Below, one piece after another: positions 16,873 through 29,300 of a stretch of DNA of 64,000 nucleotides. The stretch comes from a virus, in the IMG/VR virus record IMGVR_UViG_3300025890_002165, positions 1 to 64,000 of that record, one strand, 5' to 3'. Within the stretch, counting starts at the first letter, position 1; every line of letters starts with the position of its first letter. A model generated the notes under the pieces. The model saw nothing but the letters and a program-made list of their open reading frames with translations. It was not told the origin of the DNA and searched no databases. The position numbers were made by a program, and so were the translations under genes.

Positions 16873-19800
16873 ATGGCGTTAAACGACAGACAAACCAGTT
16901 TACTAGTACAGCAAGACTGGACCAAAGTTTACGAGACTTTCAAAGAAGCAGACTTCCAGAGTTATGACTTTGAAACTCTACGCAAGACTATGATTGATTA
17001 CTTGCGTACATATTACCCAGAAGATTTTAACGATTTTACAGAATCAAGTGAATATATTGCTCTAATAGACTTAATTGCATTCTTAGGACAAACACTTGCA
17101 TTTCGTACTGATCTAAATGCACGTGAAAACTTTATTGATACTGCTGAACGCCGAGACAGTGTACTTAAACTTGCACGTTTAATTAACTACAATCCAAAAC
17201 GTAATATTGCTAGTAGTGGGCTACTAAAAGTTGAAAGTGTAACAACCACAGAACAAGTTTTTGATAGCAACGGATCAGACTTATCCAATCTAATCATCAA
17301 CTGGGACGATCCTAGTAATGATAACTGGCAAGAACAATTTAATACTATTCTTAATGCCGCATTGATTGATTCTCAAACTGTTGGCAAAAGTGGTAATTCA
17401 CAAATAGTCAATGGCGTTAGTACACAAGAATACACACTTAGAATTCTTGATCAAATTTTACCAACTTTCCGTTTTTCAACAGAAGTTGAAGGTAACCAAT
17501 TGAACTTTGAAACAATTAGTGCTACATCAGTTAACAGAACATTTGTTTATGAAATACCTCCAAAGCCTTTAGGACAGTTTAATATTTTGTATAGAACTGA
17601 CAATCTTGGTAACAGTTCTAATAACACAGGATTCTTTGTTTATTTTAAACAAGGTACAATGAACAGTGTTGACTTTAACATCACTGATGCATTGCCTAAT
17701 AGAGGTGTCAACATTGATTTTAGTAACATTAACAACAATGACGTTTGGTTATACAAATTAAATACAGATGGCTCTATTGGAGATAAGTGGACTCAAGTTC
17801 CAGCAATCAACGGAATCAATATCACTTACAATAACGAATCTGAGCGTAACTTGTATCAAGTGGTTACTAGAAATGATGATCAAATAACACTGAGCTTTGG
17901 TGACGGATCGTTTGCTAATATTCCGCAAGGAGGATTTAGATTATTTTATAGACAAAGTATTGGAACACGCTATAAAATTACTCCTGACGAAATTCAAAAT
18001 GTTGATATTCCTATTTCGTATGTTGATCGTAATGGAAGAAATGCTGTATTAACAGCAAAAGTAAGTTTGAAATATACAGTAGCTAATTCCAGTCCACGTG
18101 AAACACTTACTGAAATTAGACGTAAAGCACCCCAGCAATATTACACTCAAAATAGAATGATTACAGGAGAAGATTATAATATCTTTCCGTATACAGCATT
18201 TAATAACATTCAGAAAGTTAAGAGTACCAATCGTAGCTCAAGTGGTGTAAGTCGTTTCCTTGATGTTGTTGACGTAACAGGAAAGTATTCCAGTACTAAT
18301 ATTTTTAGTGCTGACGGATTACTGTACAAAGATGAATATGTTAAAACAACAAACTTCACTTACCAAACAGTAAATGAAATTTTTAATGTAGTCTTTAATA
18401 CTATTGCTCCTATACTTAGAGACAAGCCAGTATCGCACTTGCATTATAATAAAACTGATCGTTTTCCACTTTCACAACTTACATGGCCAATTGGTAGTAG
18501 CGGCACACTTGTAACGGATTTAAGTTGGAGTTTTGAAAGTGCTAGTACAAACAAAAGTATTGGATATATTAAAGGTCCTGACAGCAACGATGCTGACGGA
18601 TTGCCTTTTATAACAATGCCAATTGGTGCTGGTATTTCTAGTGTCTTAAAACATGTTGTTCCAGGTGCTATTATTAAGTTTGGTGCCGGCGACGGAAATT
18701 ACTTTGATGCACGTAACAAAATTAAAACAGGAAGTATCAGCAAAGATAAAGATCGTACATATATCTATGCAAGTGTAAGCAGTATTAACCAAACAACAAA
18801 CGCTATTACTATCAGCGAAACAGTTCCAACAAACGCTATTCCGTTAGAGATTATTCCAGTGTTTAAGAGTGTACTAAGTGACAGTCTTATTAACCAGATG
18901 GTTACATTTATTAAGATTTATAAAAACTTTGCACTACGTTATGACACAACAATTAACGGTTGGGCACTAATTGATAGTGCTGACATCGGGGGCAATGTAT
19001 ACAGCAATGACAATGCTGGCTCAACAGCAGGTACTGGATTAGATTCAAGTTGGATTATTAAACTAATTTATACTGGATCAGAATACGTGATCAGTTATAG
19101 AGGTCTTGATTATTACTTTGAAAGTGCGGCAGAAACTAAATTCTACTTTGACGATAATGCAAAAGTGTTTGACAGTAAAACTGGTAAAACACAAAACGAC
19201 GAAGTAACAGTTCTCAAGTTTAACAGTCAAGCCGATAGTGCTTTGCCATTGGCGCAGAACTTAACTTGGAATGTATATGGAAGCATTGTTGCCAGTGATG
19301 GATATAGAGACAATAGAAAAGTATTAGTTACCTTTCCTGACTTTGATAGCGACGGCGTTCCAGATAATCCAGACTTGTTTGACTTAATTGTTGCAAGTAA
19401 CGTTAACGTAAGTGAAAAGTTTGTGTTCTTCACTAAAGAACAATCAGCAACCAGTTTTATTCAGTATACTCCGGTTCCATACAATGATGTTGTAATTGAT
19501 GCTACACTTGAAACTATTAAATTATCGCTAGACAATTATACAGACAAACAAATTTTTTATGCTTCTGATGAAGATAAGTTTTATAGATTAGATATTGATA
19601 CTGTTGGATTACGAAATGCAACAGATGTTAGTTCTGAATATTTGGCTCGTGTTGGTAGAGATTCATTGAACTTCCAGTATATCCATACAAGTCCTAACAA
19701 CAGACGAGTTGATCCAAGTCCTAACAACTTAATGGATATGTTCATACTAACCAAGCAATATGCAACAGATTATACCGCTTTTATTACAGACACTAGTAAT

Positions 19801-20295
19801 ACTTTAACGTTACCAGTAGCACCTTCACAAGAAGAACTTAAATCAGAATTTGCAAGTCTTGAAAACTTTAAAGCAATGAGTGATGCAATAATCTATAACA
19901 GTGCTAGATTTAAACCAATATTTGGTGAACTAGCAGACACAGCATTAAAGGCCAAGTTTAAAGTTGTTAAAAATTCTAATATGATTATTTCAGACAGTGA
20001 TGTTAAGACTAGTGTTATTAACGCTATTAACGCATACTTTGATATTAATAACTGGGACTTTGGCGAAACATTTTATTTTAGTGAACTAAGTGCTTACTTG
20101 CATTCAGAACTAACACCTGAGTTAGCAAGTATTATTATTGTTCCAAATAACAGTGCGGCACAATTTGGTAACTTGTATCAAATTAATGCTGAACCAGATG
20201 AAATTCTTATTAGCTCTGCTACAGTTGATGATGTTGAAGTTATCGCATCAATTACAGCAAGTCAACTGAACCAATCCACGTCAGTGGTAACATAA
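16873..20295 (+). CDS. 6: Baseplate wedge subunit gp6
   Basis: A 1140-residue protein. The N-terminal ~120 residues carry the gp6/gpJ signature (LRKTMIDYLRTYYPEDFNDF, YIALIDLIAFLGQTLAFRTD, LNARENFIDTAERRDSVLKL, ARLINYNPKR). gp6 forms the dimeric inner ring that joins neighbouring wedges. T4 gp6 has 660 residues, so this homologue is almost twice as long, with the extra length in the centre (roughly 450-950), a beta-rich region of unknown role. The C-terminal part (KSEFASLENFKAMSDAII) again looks like the wedge-ring domain. Confidence 0.85.
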   Translation: MALNDRQTSLLVQQDWTKVYETFKEADFQSYDFETLRKTMIDYLRTYYPEDFNDFTESSEYIALIDLIAFLGQTLAFRTDLNARENFIDTAERRDSVLKLARLINYNPKRNIASSGLLKVESVTTTEQVFDSNGSDLSNLIINWDDPSNDNWQEQFNTILNAALIDSQTVGKSGNSQIVNGVSTQEYTLRILDQILPTFRFSTEVEGNQLNFETISATSVNRTFVYEIPPKPLGQFNILYRTDNLGNSSNNTGFFVYFKQGTMNSVDFNITDALPNRGVNIDFSNINNNDVWLYKLNTDGSIGDKWTQVPAINGINITYNNESERNLYQVVTRNDDQITLSFGDGSFANIPQGGFRLFYRQSIGTRYKITPDEIQNVDIPISYVDRNGRNAVLTAKVSLKYTVANSSPRETLTEIRRKAPQQYYTQNRMITGEDYNIFPYTAFNNIQKVKSTNRSSSGVSRFLDVVDVTGKYSSTNIFSADGLLYKDEYVKTTNFTYQTVNEIFNVVFNTIAPILRDKPVSHLHYNKTDRFPLSQLTWPIGSSGTLVTDLSWSFESASTNKSIGYIKGPDSNDADGLPFITMPIGAGISSVLKHVVPGAIIKFGAGDGNYFDARNKIKTGSISKDKDRTYIYASVSSINQTTNAITISETVPTNAIPLEIIPVFKSVLSDSLINQMVTFIKIYKNFALRYDTTINGWALIDSADIGGNVYSNDNAGSTAGTGLDSSWIIKLIYTGSEYVISYRGLDYYFESAAETKFYFDDNAKVFDSKTGKTQNDEVTVLKFNSQADSALPLAQNLTWNVYGSIVASDGYRDNRKVLVTFPDFDSDGVPDNPDLFDLIVASNVNVSEKFVFFTKEQSATSFIQYTPVPYNDVVIDATLETIKLSLDNYTDKQIFYASDEDKFYRLDIDTVGLRNATDVSSEYLARVGRDSLNFQYIHTSPNNRRVDPSPNNLMDMFILTKQYATDYTAFITDTSNTLTLPVAPSQEELKSEFASLENFKAMSDAIIYNSARFKPIFGELADTALKAKFKVVKNSNMIISDSDVKTSVINAINAYFDINNWDFGETFYFSELSAYLHSELTPELASIIIVPNNSAAQFGNLYQINAEPDEILISSATVDDVEVIASITASQLNQSTSVVT

Positions 20296-20311
20296 GGTAA
20301 AGTACAGTAAC

Positions 20312-23300
20312 ATGGCAATCGTTAAAACAGTTAACTTTCTTCCAGAAGTATTTAGAACAGAGACTAACAAGAAGTTCTTAAATGCTACACTCGATCAATT
20401 AGTATCTGAACCAAACTTTACAAAAGTAAATGGCTACATTGGCCGTAAGTTTAGTCCTACATATAAAACAAACGACAACTATGTCGCTGAACCAAGTATT
20501 ACAAGACAGAACTATCAATTAGAACCAGCTGTTGTTGTTAAAGACAAAGACACTGACACCATTGATTTCTTTAGCTCGTATGTTGACCTATTGCAACAGA
20601 TTCAATACAACGGCGGCATCATTGACAATCATAATAGATTGTTTTCCAATGAAAGTTATAGTTTTGATGGATTGTTTGATTATGACAAGTTTACAAACTT
20701 TAAGAATTACTACTGGGTTCCAGACGGACCAGCAAGTGTAGATGTATTTGCAGGCAACGTTGAAACCAGCGAAGACTACAGCGTAACACGTAACCTTAGT
20801 GTTAGTGGTTTTAACTTCAGTGAAAAAGGAATTGAAAGTAATCCTGTGCTAGTTCTAGCACGTGGTGGAACTTATACTTTTAAAATTGATGATCCAGAAC
20901 ATCAATTTTGGATTCAAACTGAGCCCGGCACAAGCGGGGTTCGTACAAACCAAAGCAACATTAGTACACGTGAAGTATTTGGTGTAGAAAACAACGGAAC
21001 AGATGATGGTACAGTTACTTTCAAAGTTCCACTAGCTGATGCACAAAATAGATTTACTCTTATGGACACTATTGAGCAGGTTGATATTGCAAGTGGTATT
21101 CATTATGATGAGATACAAGGTGTTTTACTAAGTCAGTTCTTAAAGACACACCAAAACGGAATTGACGGAGCTCAAACATATGCTAACTTGCACAATAAAA
21201 GCATGGTGTTTGTTACCAATGACGATGTTGTAACAGACATTGAATGGACAAACAATGAATTTTTTGATATGTTACGATATGGAATTGCTACAGATGATCA
21301 AGTTGTTCCGTTTAACATTAGAAGAAATATTTGGAGAGTAACACTTATTGCGACCAGTGATATAGATTTAGACACAGGATTAGCCGATGATTATATTATT
21401 ACGCTTGTGCCTTCAACTGCCGTGGCATTTGATGAGAAAGTTTATGTAAAGAACGGAATTGCTAGTGGAACTAAAGAGTACTATTTAGACTTTGATAATA
21501 CATACCACGAAGTACCAGTTATTACCAGTATACTTGATAGATTGTATTACCAAGACTCAACATCAGATGTATTCTTTGGAGAGATTCGTGTTGTTGATGC
21601 TGATAACTTTACCATTGATGTTGCCCAAGACATTATTGGACAAATTAGTTATGCAAGTCCAAACGGCGTTGAGTTTACAAATGGATTAAAGATTTTATTT
21701 AATGATAGTGTAACTCCAGCAAGGTGGGCAAATAAAGAATATTATGTTGAAGGTGTTGGTAGAAGTATTAGATTGATTTCAGTTGCTGACTTAACACCAA
21801 ACGAAACATATGCTATAGGTGGGTTAAACACACCTGACTATATTACTATTAATAGAGGAAGTTATGATTTAAACGGTTGGTCAAGAAGTAATCGTTGGTT
21901 CCATATTGATGTCTTAACTAAGACTGCTGAACTTAATAAAGAAGTACTAATATATACTTTCACATTTGATCCAAACTTAAACAATGAATTTGTTCCTATA
22001 CCAGATGATGTGCAGGTAGTAACTACACTACGAAGTAAAGTAGCAATACAAAATTTAGCATACGAATATAATCCAGACCAGATATTTTATGCATACGGCG
22101 AAGATAACTTTTTTCAACTTCAGTCTGATGGAGTAACACTAGTTGAACTTCCTAATTACCGAGCTAAGAATACTAGTTTGCCAGATCAAGAGTTTAGAGC
22201 TAAACGCCCAGTCATTGAGTTTGAACATTCATTAAGATTACTTAATTTTGGTATTCAAGCCATTGAACCAGTTGACTATTTAGATTTTACTGTTAAAGAT
22301 GCCTTTAGTGACATTGAACGCTCAGGAAGTATATATTCAAATATTTCTCATTATCTTAAAGGATCAGTTGTTATATCAGGAACGAGTGTTTATGGTGCTA
22401 TTAAGAATACACAAACATTGCCCACTGATACTGTTGTTTGGAAAGAACATTTTCCACTAATACCTTTTGATGATTCACGTACATATCAAAAAGGCGAGCG
22501 TATGGCTTATAATAATAAAGCATACGAAGCACTTCAAAACGTTGGCATAAATGTTGTTCCTGCTGTTGAGAATATTGGAACTACTTGGTTTGAATTATTT
22601 GCATACTCAGTGTATGATACATCAACAGCAAATACAATACTTGCTGAAGAGTATGTTATTTACAATGGTATTGCATATGAAGCAAAAGAGAACATTGCAC
22701 AGGATCCCACAACAAGTTCTAGTTGGGAATTGCTGTTCTCTTTACAAGATAACAAAAGTATTATCTTTGCAAACGAAGAAGATCCTGAAATTCGAAAGCG
22801 TGTTTACACAATTAGTTTGGTGACTATTGCTGGTTCCCCTACAATTCACTTAGAAGAAAAAGCAGGATCAAGATTACTTGAAGACGGCGACGTGGTTATT
22901 GTGTTATCTGGTAAGAACAGTAAAAAGAACTATCATTATGACGGCAACCTTTGGTACGAAGGGCAACTAAAAACAAAAGTAAACGAAAGTCCTTTGTTTG
23001 ATGTTTTTGACAGCAACGACATTAGTTTTTCTAATACAACAACCTATCCTAACACTACTTTTACAGGAACAACGCTATTCCAATACAAGCAAGGAACAGG
23101 CACTGTCAATGATAACGTACTAGGATTTCCTGTCAGTTATAGAAACTTTAACAGCATCAGTGATTTAGAATTTGAAGCAACGTATAACAGCGATACGTTT
23201 ACTAGTAGTATTGCATTGGACACAGTATCCAAAAGTATCAATACAGGATTTTTAATTAAAAATTATACCAAGACAAACAAAGAGTATCGTAATACTTGGG

Positions 23301-26300
23301 TTAAGAACAAAGAAGAAAGTAAACAGTTTCAAATATTAACATTTGAATTTGATGGGCTTACCAATTACTTTGAGATTGATATTATCAGTGACGAAGTTGT
23401 AACAATGCCTAACATCAAAGTTTGGGTTAAAAATACACTGTTGAGTAGAGGTAATTTTACACTAGAGTTAATTGGTGAAAAGTTATGTGTGGTAATTAAT
23501 CCAACTTTCTTGACACAAGAGTTTGACAAAGTTGACATTCTGTTGTATAGTAGAAAGAGTATTAGTCAACAGGGATATTACGAAGTTCCAAGTAACTTGG
23601 ACTTTAACAGTAAAAATTCTGACTTTAGTAGTTTAACACTTGGTCAACTCAAGGATCATATTTCTAAATTAGAAGAAAACACAAATGTTATATATGAAGC
23701 AACTGGAGCATTTAGTAGTCAACGAGACATTTATTACAAGGATAGTTCAGGAACTATATTACAGCATGGTTTTCCATTGTTGTACAGCAACCTATTCCTA
23801 ACACAAGATAATACAAACTTTATTGAAAGTATTGAATTTTCCAGTAGAGAATATACAAAATTTAAAAACAAGTTTCTTGAACTTTCTGGACAGATTGCAT
23901 CAATTGATTCTAAGACAACTGAACAACATGTTGATGCTATAATTGATGCTATCAACTTAACAAAAGACAGTTCGTTTCCTTTCTACCACACAGACATGTT
24001 GCCGTATGGTAACAATAGAACAATATATGCCGACACTGTTATCAATCCAAATCTTAAACAATTTGATTTACCATCAGTATTCAATGATGATCAATTAGGA
24101 AATACTGCAATACTTGTTTATGTAAATGATGTACAATTAGTAAAAGGTAAAGACTATTATTTCCCTCAGGATAGATCAGCAGTTATTATTAACGAAAACT
24201 ATACATTGGTTGTTGATGATAAAATTAGGATTGCAGTTTATCATAATACAGATGGATGTTACTTACCTGCAACTCCAAGTAAATTAGGATTGTTTCCAGC
24301 GTTTAGACCTCTCAAGTTTAAAGATGATAACTATCAAACTCCAATTTTTGTTATACAAGGACATGACGGAAGTATTATTCCAGCGTTCAATGATTTTAGA
24401 GATGACTTGCTATTAGAATTTGAGCGTAGAATTTATAACAATATTAAAATAGATTATTCAACTAACATCTTTGATATTAACACTTATATTCCAGGAAATT
24501 TCAGAGATACTGATTACACAGAAGTTGAATGGGAACGTATTATTAGTCGTAGTTTCTTGAAGTGGGCAGGAGCCAACCAAGTTGATTACTCAACCAACAG
24601 TTTCTTCCAATCAAACGATCCGTGGTCATGGAACTACAAAGATCAGTTAAACAAGTTAGACGATACTAAATTACCAGGCAGTGCTAGAGCAGTTTATCTA
24701 AGTGTATTTGATACAGTTCGCCCACATACGCATCCATGGGAAATGCTTGGGTTCAGTATTATTCCAAGTTGGTGGGAAGACCGTTACGGCAAAGCACCAT
24801 ATACTGGCGGCAACTTATTGTTGTGGGAAGACCTTGAAAAAGGATACATTTATGCTGGTAACAGAGCAGGATACGATGACAATTATAAACGTCCAGGATT
24901 AACCAGTATTATCCCTGTTGATGAGTATGGTGTATTAAAGAGCCCAGATCAGTTTATAGTTAGAGCACTAAATCCGCCAAAGTTAAATCAAAGTTTTTCA
25001 GTTGGTTCTGTTGGACCTGCTGAGTTCTCCTGGAGAAGATCAAGTGATTATCCATTTGCAGTACAGCGTGGACTAAGTTTACTTAAACCAGCGTTCTACT
25101 TTGGTAGTTTGTTAAACATCAAACGCTATTACAGAGATAGTAAATTAAAGCAACTTGTAAATGTTAGCACTCTGAAACGTATCAGTCCAGATACAGTGGT
25201 CGTTCCGGACAGCGTTATTCCGGCTACTGCAAACACAGAAGAATCACGCAATTTCGTTGCTGGTTATTTGAACTGGATTGTTGATTATATGAAGTACAGA
25301 GGGATTGATCCTCAAACAACTTTAACTAAACAATTTAAAAATATTGATGTTCAACTAGGTTATAAAACTGCAAGTTTCACAGGTAAAAATTATATCAATG
25401 TATTGGCTGAACAAAGTAGTCCAACCAGTAACAACGAAAGTATTATTGTACCTGACGAGAACTATAAAATTATTCTAAACAAAAGTACACCAGTTAGGAA
25501 ACTAGTATACAGTGGAGTTGTTGTTGAGCGTAGCGGAAACGGGTTTACAATTTCTGGGTACGATTTAACTAATCCGTACTTTCCAATTATTCCAAGTATT
25601 GCTGACAACGAAAATCATACATTGGTTGTACTAGATAGACGAGCAGTAGTGTATCACAATTATCAACGTAAGAAAATACTTGTACCATACGGACATGAAT
25701 TTGCTAACGTACAGCAAGTATGCGACTTTCTAATCAGTTATGGGCGTTATCTAGTAGGTCAAGGATTTACATTTAACGTAAATGATCCAGCACTAAACGA
25801 GCAACGCAACTGGGAATTAAGTTGTAAAGAATTTTTATCCTGGGAACAGCAAGAATGGGCACCAGGTAGTATATTAATATTAAGTCCAACGTTTGATCGT
25901 ATTGAAGTTAACACAACTGGCGGAACTATTGATCATATCACAAACGAAAGCAATGGTAATAAAGTATTAAATCAAAACTTTGGAGTTATTAAAAACACTG
26001 AATTTACAATTAATAGACAGCCGGGCGAATTTAGTTTAGAGACACTAAACAACAATACTATTTGCTTGTTTGAAGGTAGAATTGTACAATTTGAACATGC
26101 ACTGGTATTTGATAATACTACAGTGTTCAATGACATTATCTATTTGCCAGAATTAGGAAATAGACAGTTCCGATTAAAAGTTGTTGGTAATAAAACAGCA
26201 GACTGGACAGGCGAATTAGCACCTGCAGGATTTGTTTATAACGATCCTAAAATTGATGTTTGGGTAACAAATACTGATTACAAAAAAGGATCATTGGTTA

Positions 26301-29300
26301 CATTCAAAGGAAACTACTATGTAGCTCTTAACAATGTTATTGGAAGCGATGAGTTTGATTTAAACAATTGGCAACAAGTTGATCGCTTTGCAATTAAAAC
26401 TGGATTACTTCCAAACTTTGCATTCAATGCACAGAAGTTTGTTAACCTATACAATATTGAAGACATGCCAGTCGATGAATCATTACAGCAATTTTCAACT
26501 GGACTGATTGGATTACGCAATAGAAAATACCTAGCAGATTTAAACTTAGACTTCCAAAGTCAAACAAAGTTCTATCAAGGATTTATCAAAGAAAAAGGAT
26601 CTAACAATAGTATTACAGCATTAACAAGTGCCAGCTTTAATAATATATCAAGTAAAATTGATACTTACGAAGAATGGGCGGTACGTGTTGGAGAATACGG
26701 ATCACTAGAAAGTGATGCACAAATTGAAATAGAACTAGATGATAGTAAACTAACTGACAATCCAAGTTCGCTTCAGTTGTTAGATAATTTAGATCCAGAC
26801 ATACCGGATATTATTAGTGTTAAGTCAGCTGGCCTGTATAAGAAAACTGGAGCAAAGTTTGAAAAGAATATCTTCCATTCACGCAGTGATGATAGTGACT
26901 ATTCAAAAGATATTGCTAAAGCAGGTTTTGTAAACAGTGCCGATATTGATGCAACATTATACGATATTACAAACTTTAATGCACTTAACACTCATCTAAA
27001 GAAACTTGGTGATGGATTTAAAATTTGGGTAGCTAAAGATTTTGACCTAGACTGGAACGTATATAGATTAACCGCAAGCGATGCCGCACCAGAGACTATT
27101 AGTTTTGAAATTGATGGAGTAATGAGCATTGACTTCACTGAACCACACAACTTAAAAGTTAACGAAGTATTTTGCATAAAAGGCTTTGATGCTAGTTATG
27201 ATGGTTTTTATAGAGTAAAATCTGTAGAAGGACAACAAACAGTATTGGTTGCAATGTATCAAGGAGAGGACTTCCTCAAAGAAGCTCGTTCGATATCCAA
27301 TGACACAGGAATACTATTTGAAATGGATAGTATGAGAATTGAAAATCCAATGTTGCTTGATACTGTTGCTCCTAAACGTGGATGGAAAAATGGCGATAGA
27401 GTTTGGGTTGAAAACTTTGATGATACTGAAAAATGGGGTGTCTACGAAAAACAAAACAATTGGACACAAAGTCAAGAACTAAACAGTGAAGGCAGTGATT
27501 ACGTAGGAAATGATGGATACGGTGGTGCAACTAAAATTAATATTCACGGAGACCTAATAGCAGTTGGCGCCGGAAACGGACAAAACGGTCGTGTTAATAT
27601 ATTCTCATTGTTACCGGAAGGCAAGTTTGCACAAACAGCTAAACTTATTCCTTATCAGCACACCGGAACATTTACTGGTTATGGAGATGCTGTAGACCTA
27701 AGTGGATATGTTTGTGTTGTTGGAGCACCAAGAACTGATCCAGGAATAGCGTTTGTACACAACTTTAGAGTTAGTGAAAAAGAACACGGAGTACAAATAT
27801 TACCTGCACCAGCCGGTTCATCGAGTACCGAAGGGTTTGGTAAGGCTGTCAGAATCAGTGAAGACAGTAATTGGATTTTTGTTGGTGCACCAGATGCTAA
27901 CAAAGTGTATGTTTATCACAAAAAGAATAATGTTGAATTCAATCAAATAACATTGACTTCAAGTACAACTCCGGCGTTGGTACACGACGGTGTTAGTGCT
28001 GGCGAAACATATGACATAGGATGGACACCAACTAATATTAATTCAGTTGTTGTTAAAGCAAGTGCTACTAATATACTAACACCAGGTATTGATTATACTA
28101 TTACTGGTAGTGTAATTACTATTATACCTGCAATTGATACTAATATAACGTCACTTGAAATAACACAAGCACCATACTATGCAGAGCAAAATACAATAAA
28201 TGGAGCAGATCCATCGTTAGGAACACCTGGTATTAATGCAGATGCAGAGTTTGGCAAGTTTCTTTATTGCAACAAAGATGGGTCAGAGTTATTTGTTGGA
28301 GCACCAAGCGAAACAGTTGGTGGTTTAGCAGACGCAGGTAAAGTATATTGCTATCAACGAAGAGTTGAATTCCAAAAATCTAATTCACTCACAACTTCAT
28401 ATACTCCAACACCTGATATTACTAGCATGGCAAATGTTTATGTTGGTGAACAAGAACTACTTGATGGCACAAGCTATACAGATGCATTATCAAGTACGTC
28501 AGAAATTATTTTAACCGAAACAGTTGAATCAGGACAAAAGATTAAATTTAGTTCTACACATTGGGACAAAGTACAAGAACTTACTGCTCCAAGCGAAGAT
28601 AATATTGCTAATACATTGTTTGGATCGCAGATTGCAGTTGACTCTAGTGGTGCAGGTGTTTATGTTACTGCACCAGGATATAAAACAAGTTTTTATGATA
28701 GTGGTAAGGTTTACAGATACACAAAGAAAAATAGATATCTTGGTAAAGCAACAGCTAAGGTTGCAAACCCATCACTCACTGCTGGTGACAACTTGTACGT
28801 TAATGGATTTAGAATTACACTAAACGACACTTCAATTGAAACATTGAGTGAACAGATTAATGCCAGCGGCATTCCAGGAATTAGCAGTTCAATTGCCAAT
28901 GGTTTGTTAACTATTGAAAGCACTAGTAAACTAAAAAGAAACAAACTATTTGTTACTGGTATGGATCATACAATATGTGATGATTTAGATATTGGTAAAT
29001 TTGAATACGAACAAACTATTGCAGTGCCAGGCGGAGCACGTAGTGAGAGCTTTGGATTAAGTATCAGCGTTGGCGACTCAGATGAAACGCTACTAATTGG
29101 AAGCGGAAATAGTAAAACATTACAAGCATTAATAATTGACAAAGCAGAAGATACTACAGAATCAACTACTACATTTGATGGAAACAGTACTGCATTTATT
29201 GATCAAATCTTTGGAAGTAATGCATACATTTACGAACTATTTGAAAACAAAGAAACTCACGTATCCAATACAGGATTACAAATATTTGCACAGAAATTTG

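Noticed and set aside
28524-28823. 99-codon frame inside the giant structural gene
   Set aside because: No ribosome site, no membrane or domain pattern, and no change in the host gene's codon use, unlike the 52942 frame.
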